NCBI GenBank assembly: GCA_000231825.2
Contig: AFXF02001505.1
Coordinates: forward strand, 372,001-436,000
Origin: Tetrahymena elliotti 4EA
Taxonomy: Eukaryota; Ciliophora; Oligohymenophorea; Hymenostomatida; Tetrahymenidae
DNA length: 64,000 nt
Reading direction: 5' to 3'
Part shown: positions 11,869 to 24,261 of the stretch, piece after piece
Layout: every line of letters starts with the position of its first letter
How positions within the stretch are numbered: position 1 is the first letter of the stretch
The notes under the pieces: generated by a model
What the model saw: only the letters and a program-made list of their open reading frames with translations
What the model was told of the DNA's origin: nothing
Databases searched by the model: none
Position numbers and translations under genes: made by a program

Positions 11869-13104
11869 CTTAAAATTTTTAGAAATACTCAGTTTTTTAT
11901 TTTTAAATTTTTTTTTTTCGGTAACCAAGTACATTGACTGTAACTTAAAACAATAAATTACATAAATTTTCAAAATTTAATTTGCTTATTACAAGTATGT
12001 ATTAAACATCTTTTTCATGCTATTATTTACCAAAATTCATTTTAATATCATTTATTTTTATTAATTACACTTTATACTGTATAAAAATTACTTATTTTTC
12101 AAGAAAGCCCATATTATTTTTACAATACCTAAAGATAAATTCTATAATAACTCTAGTGAATGTTTTTTGTGTTATATTTAGTATTTTGGCTTTTATTTAA
12201 TTTGATCCCAAAAAAATAAAAATGTTAAGCCAAAAATAATAAAAGAAAATTCATATTTTATTATTAGTTTAAAAAAACTCTGCTTTAAAATTATTTGTGT
12301 GAAATTAAATGAGCTTTAGATTAAATTAGAGTTTGAAATTCAACATTTTTTATAACATTTTTATTTTAAAAACAATAGAAAGGAAATGATAATATCTAAT
12401 TAAAAATATACATAAAAAATTGTAAGTATTTATACATGAATGCTTGGAAAAGATAAAATGTTTAATTTTTGCTAAGCTTTAAGATTAAGCTATTTGAAGA
12501 AATCCATCTTAAAAAAATAAATTTATTTTTAAGAGAAAACAATAATATCAAATTGATTGATTACAATATTTATCATATTTTTAAAATTAGTTGATAAAAC
12601 ACATTTTTTTTCATTATTTTTCATAAAAAAATATGATATTGTTTGATATGTAAATTTTACATCAATATTGAAAAAATTTTTAAATAGAAATAAAATTTTT
12701 TGGTAATTACTTGATAAATATGTATCTACAGTATTTATTTTGAAAAACTAATACATTTTTTTATTTCAAAATTTATAAATCTAATTTTTTATATTGATTA
12801 AAAGCCAATTTAAATTGATATTTACACCCTAATATTTATTTAGTAGATTAAATTAATTAATAAAGCTTTATTTTATTCTTATATTTTTATTTTAATCTCT
12901 AAAACATTTTAACTTTTTAAATAATATCTTTGATAATTTTTTTATGTAAATATGCATTGTTATCATCACTCTTAATTAGTCTATTGTTCTTTTTGCTTTT
13001 GTTAAATTTTAATAATTATTAATACAAAAATATAGAATTTGATTAAAAAATAATAAGCACCTTCTTAAAAAAATAGACACAAAAAATTTTGTTATTTAGG
13101 ATAA
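11869..13104. other. Intergenic, AT-rich
   Basis: About 1.2 kb of very AT-rich sequence. No reading frame with protein-like composition and no structural RNA recognised. Confidence 0.5.
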
Positions 13105-13808
13105 ATGTTTGCAGGAATAAGAAAGAATAAAATAAAACCAATATTAAGTTCAGAGAAAACTGAAAAAGCTAAAAACGAATTCAAAGAATCTGTTGAAGAA
13201 GAGGATATTGAATTAGATATTGGAGAGGACATTGTTGATGAAGATAAAAATGATAAAGTTGTCTAGCAAGAATAATAGATTAAAGAAAGTAATTAGTTTT
13301 AAGATAAAAAACTATCTCAAGAAAAATAGTAAAACGATAATGATAATGAGGATAAACTCGTAGATGGCGATTATGAAGAGCCAGAGTTTTTAGGTGAAGA
13401 AGAAGCAGAAGGTGAAAATGAAGATAAGAAATATGATTGGATGGATTCTGATGATGATTTAGATGAAAATGATAAAGAGAAAGATGACAGCAACAGTTCT
13501 CCAAACCAAAGTAAATAATTTAGGCAAAATTAAAGAGATATTTAATCTTAGAATATTATTTTATATATGGAAAAGATGTTTGGAAAAAGCAAAAATAAAT
13601 TTTATTCAAGAAATTAAATAAAGATAGCTTGCTTTTTGATAGCATGCAAACAAAATCTATTTTTATTGATAGAAAAATTCCATTTGGAAATGAATAAAAA
13701 TAAATTCTTTAGACAATTTTAATGAATCTGAGAAATGAATTAATTTCAAAATATCCATAAATAAATTAAAGAATAAATTAATATTAATATGTCATATTTA
13801 TCGTTTGA
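13105..13808 (+). CDS. Acidic low-complexity protein, unknown; 3' end uncertain
   Basis: The first exon starts MFAGIRKNKIKPILSSEKTE and is strongly acidic, with EEEDIELDIGEDIVDEDKND, EEPEFLGEEEAEGENEDKK and DWMDSDDDLDENDKEKDD. A candidate 41-nt intron (gtaaat..cttag, about 13513-13553) shifts into a frame reading YYFIYGKDVWKKQKQIL, FDSMQTKSIFIDRKIPFG and ILMNLRNELISKYPQINQ, which looks like structured protein, then TGA at 13806. Without that splice the first frame runs to TGA at 13723 with poor composition. A further frame just downstream reads IIKREQKKLKLEQYVNSFK and may be another exon. The unit could also be the 5' part of the RRM gene that follows. No family is recognised. Confidence 0.5.
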
Positions 13809-14063
13809 ATCTAATCATTAAAAGGGAACAGAAAAAGCTCAAATTAGAACAATATGTAAATTCCTTTAAACAAAGAAGAAGTATCTTTCGTTATTCTAAT
13901 TTATTTACTTTTCTTTTATTCTTAATAGAAAAATTAGAAATTTATTATTCTATTAGTTCATTTATTGATTGATTAGATCAAAAATTTAGATCAATTATAA
14001 TTACCCCATTTTATCATATTCTTTTTTTATAAATTTATTCTAATTTCTTTCATTTTAAAAAAG

Positions 14064-16811
14064 CCTGAGCAGAGAACAGTGGTAGTGACTAACTTAAATT
14101 TTGAGCTTTCTGATAAAGAAATAAGAAATTTCTTCTCACAATATGGAACTATTGAGTAAGGATCAAAATTATTTTGATAAAAAATATAATTTAATTTCAT
14201 GAAAATGAGAAATAAATACAAGCATGGTTATTTTTAAATGTAGATTTTTAAATAAAAAAGATTGATTCTAAGTAAACAATATAGATTTTTACAAAAAGCA
14301 TTATTATAGGATTTAAATTATTCTAGAAATAAATATCTACATAATATGATAAAAAATCAAAAGTAAATAGAATTTAATAAATTAATAATTTTCATTAAAA
14401 AAATGTGTTTTTATCCTATTCTAAAAAATCATACCAATAAATTCAAGCTTATGTATAATTTTTTAAAAATCTATAAGCTTATAATTGATTATAATTATTC
14501 TTAAAAACCTTATAAATTCCTAAAACTTAATTTTAATTTTCTCTAATATAATTAATGATTAACTATTTTCTTAAATCATAATATGAATCATATATAAAGT
14601 CTTATAAATTAGATAACTCCAACTGCCTTAAAAAAATAATATAAACATTTCATAGTTTTTGAAGAATCAATTACTTTTTCTTTTTAAATTTTAAGTTTTT
14701 AACAAAAAGTTTTCAATTAATATATTCATTATAATTTATTAAAAAAGAGATTTGATAGTACCCAGAAACGAAGGTTAATTGTTTAACAAAGGAAGGGCGT
14801 TTATTTAATATTCTACTGTTGCTATGGCTTAATTGGTAATTATTAGATTTGTTAAGCTTAACTTGATTTTTAAAAAAATTTAATTAATTTTTAAGAATTT
14901 TTTCAAATTTAATTACACTCAAAGAATTTAAAAAAACCAATGTCTTTTAAATATTTTGTTGTATCAATTAATTAGAAGCAAAAAATTATAATATTAGCTT
15001 TGGCAAGTATTTATATCTATTTAAGATAATATCCACAATCTAAATTAACAGGAGAGAATATTACTTTAATTTTTCATTCAGATTTATTTTATTTTTTGGG
15101 ATGTTTGTTGATCATTATTCTTTTACAACATTCTGAATATTTTTTGAATCTATTCTAAAATTTTCATATACTAGTCTCTTTTAAATTTAAAAAAACTGAT
15201 TATGATATTTTCAAATTTCAACACGGAATCCTTTTATTTTTTCAAATAAATAAATACTACCCCAAATGAGTTTTTTACTTTTTGATAATCATTTGTTGAA
15301 AACAAAGGTTTTTAGTTTTTGATTATCTTAACAAAATTAATTTTTTACCCAAAAGATACCCAAAATTTTTAAAAAAATATTTGGTAGTATCTTGCTACTA
15401 TATGTTTAGCCTTTAAATACAAATTAATTAAAGGGGTAGGAGTGTATTAACTCTTCTCTCCTTATATATCAACAAAATGATCATTTATTTATTCCTAATA
15501 TTACATCAGAATATTTGACGACATTTGCTTTTAAATAAATAAACTCAAATTTACTTTAGCGGTAATTTGAACTCTTAAACCATTTTTAGCAAACTAAGAA
15601 AAAATAAATGTATATTTTGGATAGTATATTAAGGAGTTTTATCAATAAAGATACAAATATATAAATTTTTTATCAAAAATATTTTATCAGTATACTTTTT
15701 AATTGAATTCAGGATCTAATGACTCTAAATACCTAAAAAAATTATTTATTTTACCCAAAAAGTGATCTAATGAAAAACTCTAAAATTTGTTTGCTCTAAA
15801 ATAAAAAGAATAGAAGAATATTTAAATTATAGCTAGCAAATTATTTCTAGATTACCTCATTTTTACTATTCTAGTTAGTAGCTTAACAAATTTATTTAAG
15901 ATTAGCAATAAAATAGAAAATAATTTAAAATTTCCCTCCATGACTTTAATTTTCTCATTATTTTTTAAATTAACCTTTTTTAAATATTGAAAAAACAAAT
16001 TTTTTAACAGTTACTTTAATATGATTTTGGTATCCTTTAATTCACTCTAAAACGTAATTTAATTTATTAATAATTTAGGCTGCCTAACAAAATGGTGAAG
16101 TATTCAAAAACCGTCCTCTTGAAATTAACTTAGGTCTCTCAACAGGAGTTAATATGAATAAAAAAGTGTACTCATTTTAATTTATTTTTTAGTAAGATAC
16201 ATAATCATTTATAATTAAAAAAAAGACCTTTCTCAAAGGGTAACAAACACTAATCAGTTTTACTCAAAAGAAGAAGCAAAAGTAGAGAAAAAAAAAACAG
16301 TAGAAGTAAGAGTAAAAATGAGAGCAAAAGCAATAGCAGTGATAGCAAAAGTAGAAGCAGAAGCAGAAGTAGATCTAGCGAAAACAGCAGCAGTAATAGT
16401 AGTAGAAGTGGCAGTAGTGGTAGTGGTAGTAACAGCTAAAGTCGTAGTCGTAGTAGGAGTAATAGTAGCCAAGGAGATGATAAAAGACATTCATCAAGAA
16501 AAGATTCTAAATATCATAGGGGTCACCAAAGAAGTTAAGATAATAGGAGAAACGATAGTAGTAGCAACTCTAGAAGCTAAGAAAGAAGAGACTCTTAGCA
16601 TAATCGTGATGGCAATAGGAATTATCATCGTCATTAAAAAAGTGGGAATTAACAATACTAAAACAAGCATTATTAAAATTAAGGATAAAGGGGCAACTTT
16701 GGTTAAAACAGAGGAAACTAATACCATAATAATGGAAATCGCAATTATGGAGGAGGATAAAGACAAGGAGGTCAAGGATCACACTATGGTGGTAGTGGAC
16801 ACAGAAATTGA
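14064..16811 (+). CDS. RRM protein with RS and RGG/GN-rich tail (SR-type splicing factor-like), 5' end not located
   Basis: An RNA recognition motif is spread over three exons. RNP2 reads VVVTNLNF and is followed by FELSDKEIRNFFSQYGTIE. After an intron of about 595 nt comes DLIVPRNEG and RNP1 as KGRAFIQY. After a 1,243-nt intron (14836-16078) comes NGEVFKNRPLEINLGLS. A short intron (gtactc..aaaag, about 16171-16226) leads to the tail: RSKSREKKNSRSKSK, long SR/SN/SG runs, HRGHQRSQDNRRND, then glycine/asparagine/arginine repeats such as GNRNYGGGQRQGGQG, ending TGA at 16809. RRM plus RS plus RGG points to pre-mRNA splicing or mRNP assembly in the nucleus. The first exon shown begins at an acceptor (PEQRTVVV). 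The initiating exon is upstream and unidentified; it may belong to the 13105 unit. Confidence 0.82.
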
Positions 16812-18201
16812 AGAAAGGAGAATATAAAAACATAAAATAAAATATATGCCATTTTTAGCTTTGGATTGAATTGGCGCTAAAGAATTATGAAATCTAAAAT
16901 TAAAAAGCAATTTTAAATTTAATTAAACAAAATTGTTTGTTTTTAGGAGAAAGAGAAAAACGAATTAAATAATTTAAAAATTTGCATACAAATTCTATAT
17001 GGGTTAATAGTATTTGTGTTTAGAGAGAGTTTGATAAAATTTATTTAATCACCATATAAATTCTTTAAAATTAAACCTTTTCAATTCCAACCATTAAATT
17101 AAAGGAATAACTGAATATTTATTTTTAAACATTCTTGATTCAACAAATGCATGGCTAACAAAACATCATTTCTTCCTTAGAATTTAATATTTGCATTCTT
17201 TTACTAGAATAATCAAAATTTAAAATAAAATTAAAAAAATAATAACCGACACTTTTTTATAATTTTACAATTTAGATTTGGTGGGTTTTTTAAATTTAAA
17301 ATCCTACTATGTCTTAAAATAGCTTGCTTGCTAGCTGGTTTATTTTTAAATTTTCAAAAGCCAGATTAATTAAAGTTTTCTTAGATTATTTTTTTATCCT
17401 GTCTTCTTTCTTTTTGTGGAAGGTTCACAAAGAAGTAAAGAAATATTAAGTTTTTCTTAATTAATCAATTTCTCCTTCTTATTTTTTAAAATTTTGCATT
17501 AGAAATATTTCTGAATGTTCAAGCCACTAATTTTTGATAGAGAACAGAAAGAAAGTAATTAAATTTATTTAGTATGGATAAATGATTGATAAATTCTTCC
17601 TCCTCTACCACACTTCTATTTATAAATTTTAGTCCAGTCCATCTTAAATTCTTAAATTTGATCTTAATTTGTCAACCTATAGAGATTAGGTGAGAAATCC
17701 AGTAGATTTATCAAGAATACAGTCTTGATTAAGATTTTTATGGAGAGCCAATTAAACTAAATAAAATATAATGGCTCTATATTTTTTTTTGAAGAAATAA
17801 ATTAAAATAATAGATTTAAATTTAATTATTAAGCGGGGGTTAAAGGAATGAGCTTGATTATTTTCAGCCATTTATTGATTTAATATTTAAGGATAAACAA
17901 AGGGACATCTAGTAAATTGAAAAAAAAATTGCTCTACACTAATTATAGCCTACCCCTTTAGGGTTGGCTTTATTCAGTATAAAAAAAATTTCAATCTAAT
18001 AATTAACTCTTTGCAAAAAAATAAGTGTTTTTATTTGATTTGCTCATGCCTATAAAGATTGGTAAAAGTTATTCATCAAAAATAATAATAAATAATTTAA
18101 AAAATAAAAGCGATTTTTTACCTTGTAAAAAAAAAGAAGGTGATATAATTCACAAATAAAAACCAATAAAAAATCATTAATAAATATTAAGTCGACTAAA
18201 A
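16812..18201. other. Intergenic
   Basis: About 1.4 kb. A slightly less AT-rich patch near 17280-17700 has no convincing frame on either strand. The rest is typical spacer. Confidence 0.45.
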
Positions 18202-18870
18202 ATGTCTGCATTTTTCTTTGGTAATATAACTGTTTCAAGAGATGATTTTTTCGCTCCCAGTTAAACTGTCTCTAATCTTAAATAAGCCTCAGGATTAGCT
18301 CACGCTACCTCACCAAAGACATCCAACTTGTACTTTGAGAACTCTAACTTTTATTAAGTAGCTGCCGCTAATCCTAAGATTGAAAGTCCTACTTGCTCCA
18401 AAAATATCTCAGCTTGCCCTTCTGAAATGATTGATGAATCAGATTTTATCAGCTTTGACTTTTGCTTAAATGCTCCTCTTATAAAAAAGAGCAGCAGCAT
18501 TCTTAACTCAAAGGAAATCGAGGTTTCTGAATTCACTATCAGAGAAGAAGGCGCAAATAACAATATTTCTTACACACCCAACTTCAGTTAAAGCTCAATG
18601 TAATTTTTTCTTTTTAAATATTCTCATTCTACAACTTTTCTCCAAAGATTATCAATCAATAAATCATAAGACAAATCCCAATAAATTTATTTCTCACTTT
18701 ATTATTAGAATTATTTACATTCTAATATTTAGCAATAGATTATTGGGGATTTAAATTCCAATCACTATCGAAAGTGGATTTAGAGTAGAAAAAAATACAA
18801 CTAAATATTATTAATTTATCAAGAGATGAACTTTCAACCGCTCATTAAAAGATAAATCAATAAACATTGA
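18202..18870 (+). CDS. Unknown Ser/Asn-rich protein, 222 aa
   Basis: One open frame from ATG at 18202 to TGA at 18868. The first ~130 codons look strongly coding, with many C-ending codons: SAFFFGNITVSRDDFFAPS, QVAAANPKIESPTCSKN, SEMIDESDFISFDFCLN, LNSKEIEVSEFTIREEGAN. After about position 18600 codon use becomes like the spacer, though no TGA interrupts. The C-terminal ~90 residues may therefore be a fortuitous extension or a region removed by splicing. No domain, signal peptide or membrane segment is recognised. The codon bias of the N-terminal part suggests a well-expressed gene. Confidence 0.6.
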
Positions 18871-21307
18871 ATTTTTTATTACTACTTACTTGATTTTTAA
18901 AATGGAAATAATTATTTTCTATTGTTTAAATAACAAGCTTATTAATTTATATTTATTTCTTATAAAAAGTGATATTAGTGATTTCAGCTTATGAATCAAT
19001 TGATTAACCTAATCATCTACTCTCCTTGCTGCCTAGCAGTACTGTTGTCTTTAGATGGTCACACTCCAATTATACACACACAATCCAAAAAAACAAACAA
19101 CCAGCATACTTCTATTGAATGTATCTTCTCTCTCACTTAAACCTTCTCTATAATAAATATCAAACACTCTAAATAACAATAAATAAACTTAATTATTTTG
19201 ATTAACGATTAAAAATTTATTATAAAATTAATAAAAAATATCCATTTGGTATTTCTTTCTTACTAACAAATCCTCTCTTCTACTTTAATGACAAAAATAT
19301 GAAATATTAAAAAATATTATACACATGCTATAGTGTCGACTTGGCTTTGCTTGATAAACTGATTAGTGAGTGAAATAGTGCTCTAAAATTTGCGAAAAGT
19401 TCTAAGCTGATATCTATTTGATATCATTTTTAAATTAAAAAACATGACTTAGAAATATTTCCTATTTAAAAGTACTATCAAAAACTCACTTTTTCTTGAA
19501 ATAGATGCATTTCCAAAACATTAGAAATATTCAGAAATGTCAATTCTATGCTATACATACTTTAACGTGGTCTACAGTGATTCTAGACATCAACTAATAA
19601 TAAAAAAACGAAATTTTTAACCAAAGCTTCTAAGATAATGATGCTTATTAAAATACTTTTTAAAAGCTTGCTCTTGACATGATCTTTGCGCAAAAACTAG
19701 TGAATTTTTGTGTGGTAGGATTTTTTCTATTAGATAAATAATACAATAAGAAAAAGTTGGTGATGAATACAGGTTTGGAATTAAGAGGAAAATATTTCCT
19801 TTTATTTTTTAAATATACTCGCAAACTCAATCTACCACCTACTGTATTCTTTTTCTTTTCATATGGGGAAAAGTAAAAATTTATCAGACTCAAAAATTTA
19901 AAAATTTACAATGAGCAAAATTTAATAATTTCTTTTCTTAATTAAAAAAAATAAACAATCAAAGATTGAGCTCTATCCCCACTGACAAATAGTATAAGCT
20001 TAATCAAATCATTAATAATAATAATTTATCAATAATGTAATTGCGCGAAAAGCAAATAATCAATTATTAATCAAGTTAGTATGAAATCAAAAAATACAAG
20101 AAACAAATCTCTTTATTAAATAATAGCCATAAAGAAACATTTTTATTAAGATAGATAGAAATTAAGTTTTACTTTAAATCTTTTATCTTCTTAATAAAAT
20201 AAACCTTCTAATCCCTCGCATACTTAATTAACTCAAACAGCATACATGACTTGAATGTTTAATTGTTATTTGCTTGTATGCATACTCCTTCCTGAGATGA
20301 TTTACAACTAGAAGCATCTTCTTATATCTATAAGCAACCAGTAAAAGCACTATTTGTTTTAAGTAGTCAGCTAGTGTCCAACAAAGAGAGGATTTATTTT
20401 ATCCTACTAATAATTAAGATACCATTAGTAAAAATAATAATTATCAAACCAAAATAGAATAATAATAATAATAATAATAAATAATAATTAAAAAGATATT
20501 TTATCTTACTTTATTAAAAATAATCTTCTAAAATAATAAAATAAAATCTTATCAATCAATCAATCAACTTATAATTACAAATTTCCAATTTTTTTGGAAA
20601 TAATATTAGTATTTATAAATAACATTAATATATAATAATTTCATATTTTGAAACTTTGTTCATTTATATAACTAAATAAAATCCATATACAAATATTTGT
20701 ATTGCTTTTCTAACTAATATTTCAATTTTAAACAATTAATAAACTCACATTTTTTAAATCTTCATTTTATAAAATCAATAATAACATTGTTTACAAAAAT
20801 TTAAAAACTTTTATTATTTGCAGTTATGATAAAATCAGAATATTAATTAAGAAAATCATCAAATATAAAAATTAGATTTTATTTATATCTCAGGGGGCCA
20901 TGATAAATAACCCTTAAAGAAAACCATAGCAAGGCTATTTCCTAAATAAAAAATTTATGAATAAAATTCTTTAATAAAATTAAAGGATCCTGCCTCTAAA
21001 ACGAAATAATTTTAATATACGAAGATATCATGTTTTTATTTAATTTTTAATCTCAATAAATGAAAGAATTTAAACGATCTATCTTTCGATGGCAAAGAAA
21101 TTGTAGTTTACTTACTTATTATATTTCTTTTGAATTAATTTGTTAATGTTACTAAATTTAGTCTTGAATATTCTTTTAATTTTTTATTTTACCATTGCTA
21201 AATACTTGATTAATTAATTTATTTTGATTAACATAAGTTTTAGTATTAAAAGTAAAGTTAAAAATTGCAATTACTTAATCAAACACTGTTTAGATCAAAA
21301 ATTTATT
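18871..21307. other. Long intergenic region
   Basis: About 2.4 kb, the longest spacer in the window. A minus-strand frame at 19660-19893 exists but has no recognisable features. GCGCGAAA at 20043-20050 and an AAT microsatellite at 20458-20488 stand out. No structural RNA recognised. Confidence 0.45.
20458..20488. repeat. (AAT)n microsatellite
   Basis: At least seven tandem AAT units, then an imperfect continuation (ataataatta). A simple repeat in spacer DNA, of the kind expected in an AT-rich genome. Confidence 0.85.
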
Positions 21308-22333
21308 ATGATTGGATTAGCTAAAGGATTAACTTAAGATTTTGTAAAGAGAGCTCCGAAAATAGAATTACATGCTCACTTGAATGGATGTGTGAGAAAA
21401 CAGACATTATTTGAAATAGCTTAAAGAAAATAAATTAATGTTGATTTTTCAATTTTCGATTTAAGAAATATTAGAGGAGCGTTTTCAATCTTTTAACTTA
21501 TTCATCAAGTACTTCGTGATTTATCTGATATTCGCAGGGTAAGCAGGGAAGTTTTGGAAGATTTTAGAGATTAAAATGTGGCATACTTGGAACTGAGAAC
21601 AACACCAAAATCATGTGAGTAAGGCACTTATACTAAAGAATAGTATCTAGCGACAATTATTGAGGAAATCTAAACATTTTAATAGCAATATGGTGATAAA
21701 ATGTAGACAAGATTATTAATAAGTATAGACAGGGGGCGTTCTTTAGAGGATGCTTAGTCAACTTTAGATTATTTATTGAAGTAAAAGAATAACAATCTTA
21801 TCATTGGCATTGATTTTTCTGGAAACCCAAGTAAAAGTACATTTAAGCAATATGAATAAATACTAGATTAAGCTCGAAAAGCTGGATTTAAAATAACCAT
21901 TCATGTGGCTGAATTAGAAGGTGAGGAATATTTAGAAGAATCATTTGATATTGTTAATTTTAAACCAGACAGATTAGGTCACTTCAATTTTTACAACTAA
22001 GATTTATACAGTAAAGTTAGATCATTAAATATTCCTATTGAAATGTGTCCTACGAGCAATTTTTATACAGTTAATATGAAATCTTTAAATGAGCACCATT
22101 TTAAAGAGTTTTTCTACTAAGGCCACCCTCTTAACTTAAATACTGATGATACTTGTGTTTTTGATACTGATACTACTTAAGAGCATTTCAAAATAATATA
22201 ATCATTTAATCTATCATAAGACGAATTCAAAGATCTATTAGTTAGATCATCAAACATGATTTTTGATAATTCATGTAAACCTTTGTTATAGTAAAAGATA
22301 TAAAATTTCTTTTCTACATCATAAAATGAATGA
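21308..22333 (+). CDS. Adenosine deaminase-like protein (N6-methyl-AMP deaminase type)
   Basis: A single uninterrupted frame of 341 residues, close to the length of eukaryotic ADAL/MAPDA proteins. Metal ligands and substrate motifs appear in family order. KIELHAHLNG, near residue 18, has the Asn found in ADAL where true adenosine deaminases have Asp. Then come RGAFSIFQLIHQVL, VAYLELRTTPKS, IGIDFSGNPSKS, the metal His and general-base Glu in ITIHVAELEGE, DRLGHFNFY, IEMCPTSNFYT and LNTDDTCVF with the double Asp. The family hydrolyses N6-methyl-AMP (and related N6-substituted nucleotides) to IMP, clearing modified nucleotides from RNA turnover, in the cytosol. Upstream sequence offers no better start. 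The usual HLSE is HVAE here, closer to the HAGE of classical ADA, but HLNG and SGNP favour ADAL. Confidence 0.88.
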
Positions 22334-24261
22334 AATTCATTTAAAAATTAAGAAAAATTTGTAAAAATATTAAAATTTTTGATCTTTTAATTTAAATAAA
22401 CTTACATATTTTCTCAAAAATTGTTTTTGGTTGTATGTGACATCTCTTATGACAGGTTTAATAAATAAATGAGAAATCTTAAATAAAAAAGTGTAGAAAT
22501 AATCATAAATAAAGTAATTGATATATAATTTTTTTTTGTTAGATAAATCATGAAAAATGTAAATACTTATAAAACAATATTTAAAAGATTAAAACTTGAA
22601 AATATTTAAGCACTCATAACTAAATAACTAAGAATGAATAATATTTTGCAATTATTTTATTTTTTTCTCAAATCTATCTGCTTCTTAAACATGATTAAAT
22701 AAAAAACAATATGCTCAACAGTAATAAAATTTTTTTTCTCATTGACATTTAAAAACAAGAAGTATATAACCAAGTTATACTTGCTTTAATTTATTAAGAC
22801 TCTTGTAATCATTTTTTTATGTTTTTTAGATAATAAATAAACATCTTTAAAAATAATATATCGAATTTTTATATTTCATTTCAAAATTTTGAAGATGATT
22901 TTTTCTTGCTGAAAGAAGTGAGTAAATAAAGTAAATAGATTTTTAATTTTAAGTTTTAAAGCGATCAGTAAGTTTTTTATTTATTTTTAACAGAGAAAAA
23001 GAAATTAATTATTGATTCTAAGATTTAAAAATTCAACATTGAATTTGTTAACATTTGTCTAAAAGAAAATTTCAAATTTATTCTTAAATTTTAAACTAAC
23101 ATTTCAGTATCAAAAAACCATTTGGAGAAGAATTAAAAATTATAGAAAAAAGTATACTATGTTAGGTAAATCTCTTAGATAGTATATTCACCTGAATTAA
23201 CTAAAAAACTTAAATAATAATATTACCCATATCAATTATTTTAGCTTTTTGTAAAATATAAAATAGACAAAAGATAGAATATTTTTAAGATTTATTAGAA
23301 CTATTTGCAATTTAAATCCCAAAAAAAATAAGATAATCTATTTCACCAAGACATAAAGTAAATTTTTTTATAAGCTTTATTAAAAAAATCCTATTAACAA
23401 ATTAGACTAACAAAATTTAAAAGTACTGATTACACTTTTGAAATGATACTCAAAGAATATAAAACATTTTTTTATTTTTCTTATCTCATTTGAATTTTTA
23501 TTTAGTCTTCAAATTATTTATGATAGACTTATCAAAAATTTTCTTTATGCAGCATAGAAGAAAATTTAATAATTATAAACAATCTATTTGTTCTAAAAAT
23601 GAATTAACACACCTTTTCAAAAAAATTCTGTATTAATCATTTTAAATTTAAATTTTAGAAAAACCTATTTACTTTTTAATACCCACTAAGATAAACAACC
23701 TAAAAATAATTTACCAAAAATATTAACTTTGTTCTGATTGACTTCTTAGAGTTATTACTTACAAATATTAGAGTCTTAAATAATTATCTAAAAAAATTAG
23801 TAATATTATTCTATCCTTTAAAAATATCTTACGAGAATAGTAGGTGCTAGAATTATTTTCTATAATATTTATCTCAATTAATTTGGTTAAGCAGAGTTCA
23901 TAAAAATATATTTTATTTAGAAATAAATTCGAAGAAAACTGAAAAATAAAATTTAGGAATAAAAATTTATCATTTAATACAATAATATGAATTAAAACCA
24001 ACAAAATTTTCACTTATTTTAGAATAAAACAAAAATTCGTTGAGAAGATTATGGTGAAATTTGATTTAACAGAATTTTAATGGATTAATGTTTATTAATT
24101 AAAAAAATTAAATAGAAAAAATAGTTAAAGATTAACATTAAAATCCTCATAATCCTAGTTTTAATTTTAAAGTTAATTTTTATTTTTCACTTTATTTTTT
24201 AGTAAAAATACTTAATTCATTTCAATTTAGATAAAAAAATATTTTATAGAAATCAATCAAA
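22334..24261. other. Intergenic, AT-rich
   Basis: About 1.9 kb of extremely AT-rich DNA. No frame on either strand has protein-like composition. The minus-strand frame at 23768-24013 is hydrophobic noise from A/T runs. Confidence 0.45.

Noticed and set aside
13280..13504. Minus-strand 74-aa His/Leu-rich frame
   Set aside because: Antisense of the acidic D/E-rich exon at 13105; GAT/GAA runs give His, Phe and Leu on the reverse strand.
16260..16833. Four overlapping frames on both strands (76, 169, 93 and 87 aa) with repetitive V/T/A/S content
   Set aside because: They are shadow frames of the RS/RGG-coding exon. The frame reading SRSKS, RGHQRSQD and GGGQRQGG continues the RRM protein and ends at TGA 16809.
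19660..19893. Minus-strand 77-aa frame in the large spacer
   Set aside because: No recognisable domain, no supporting codon bias and no in-frame continuation. AT-rich DNA with a single stop codon yields many such frames.
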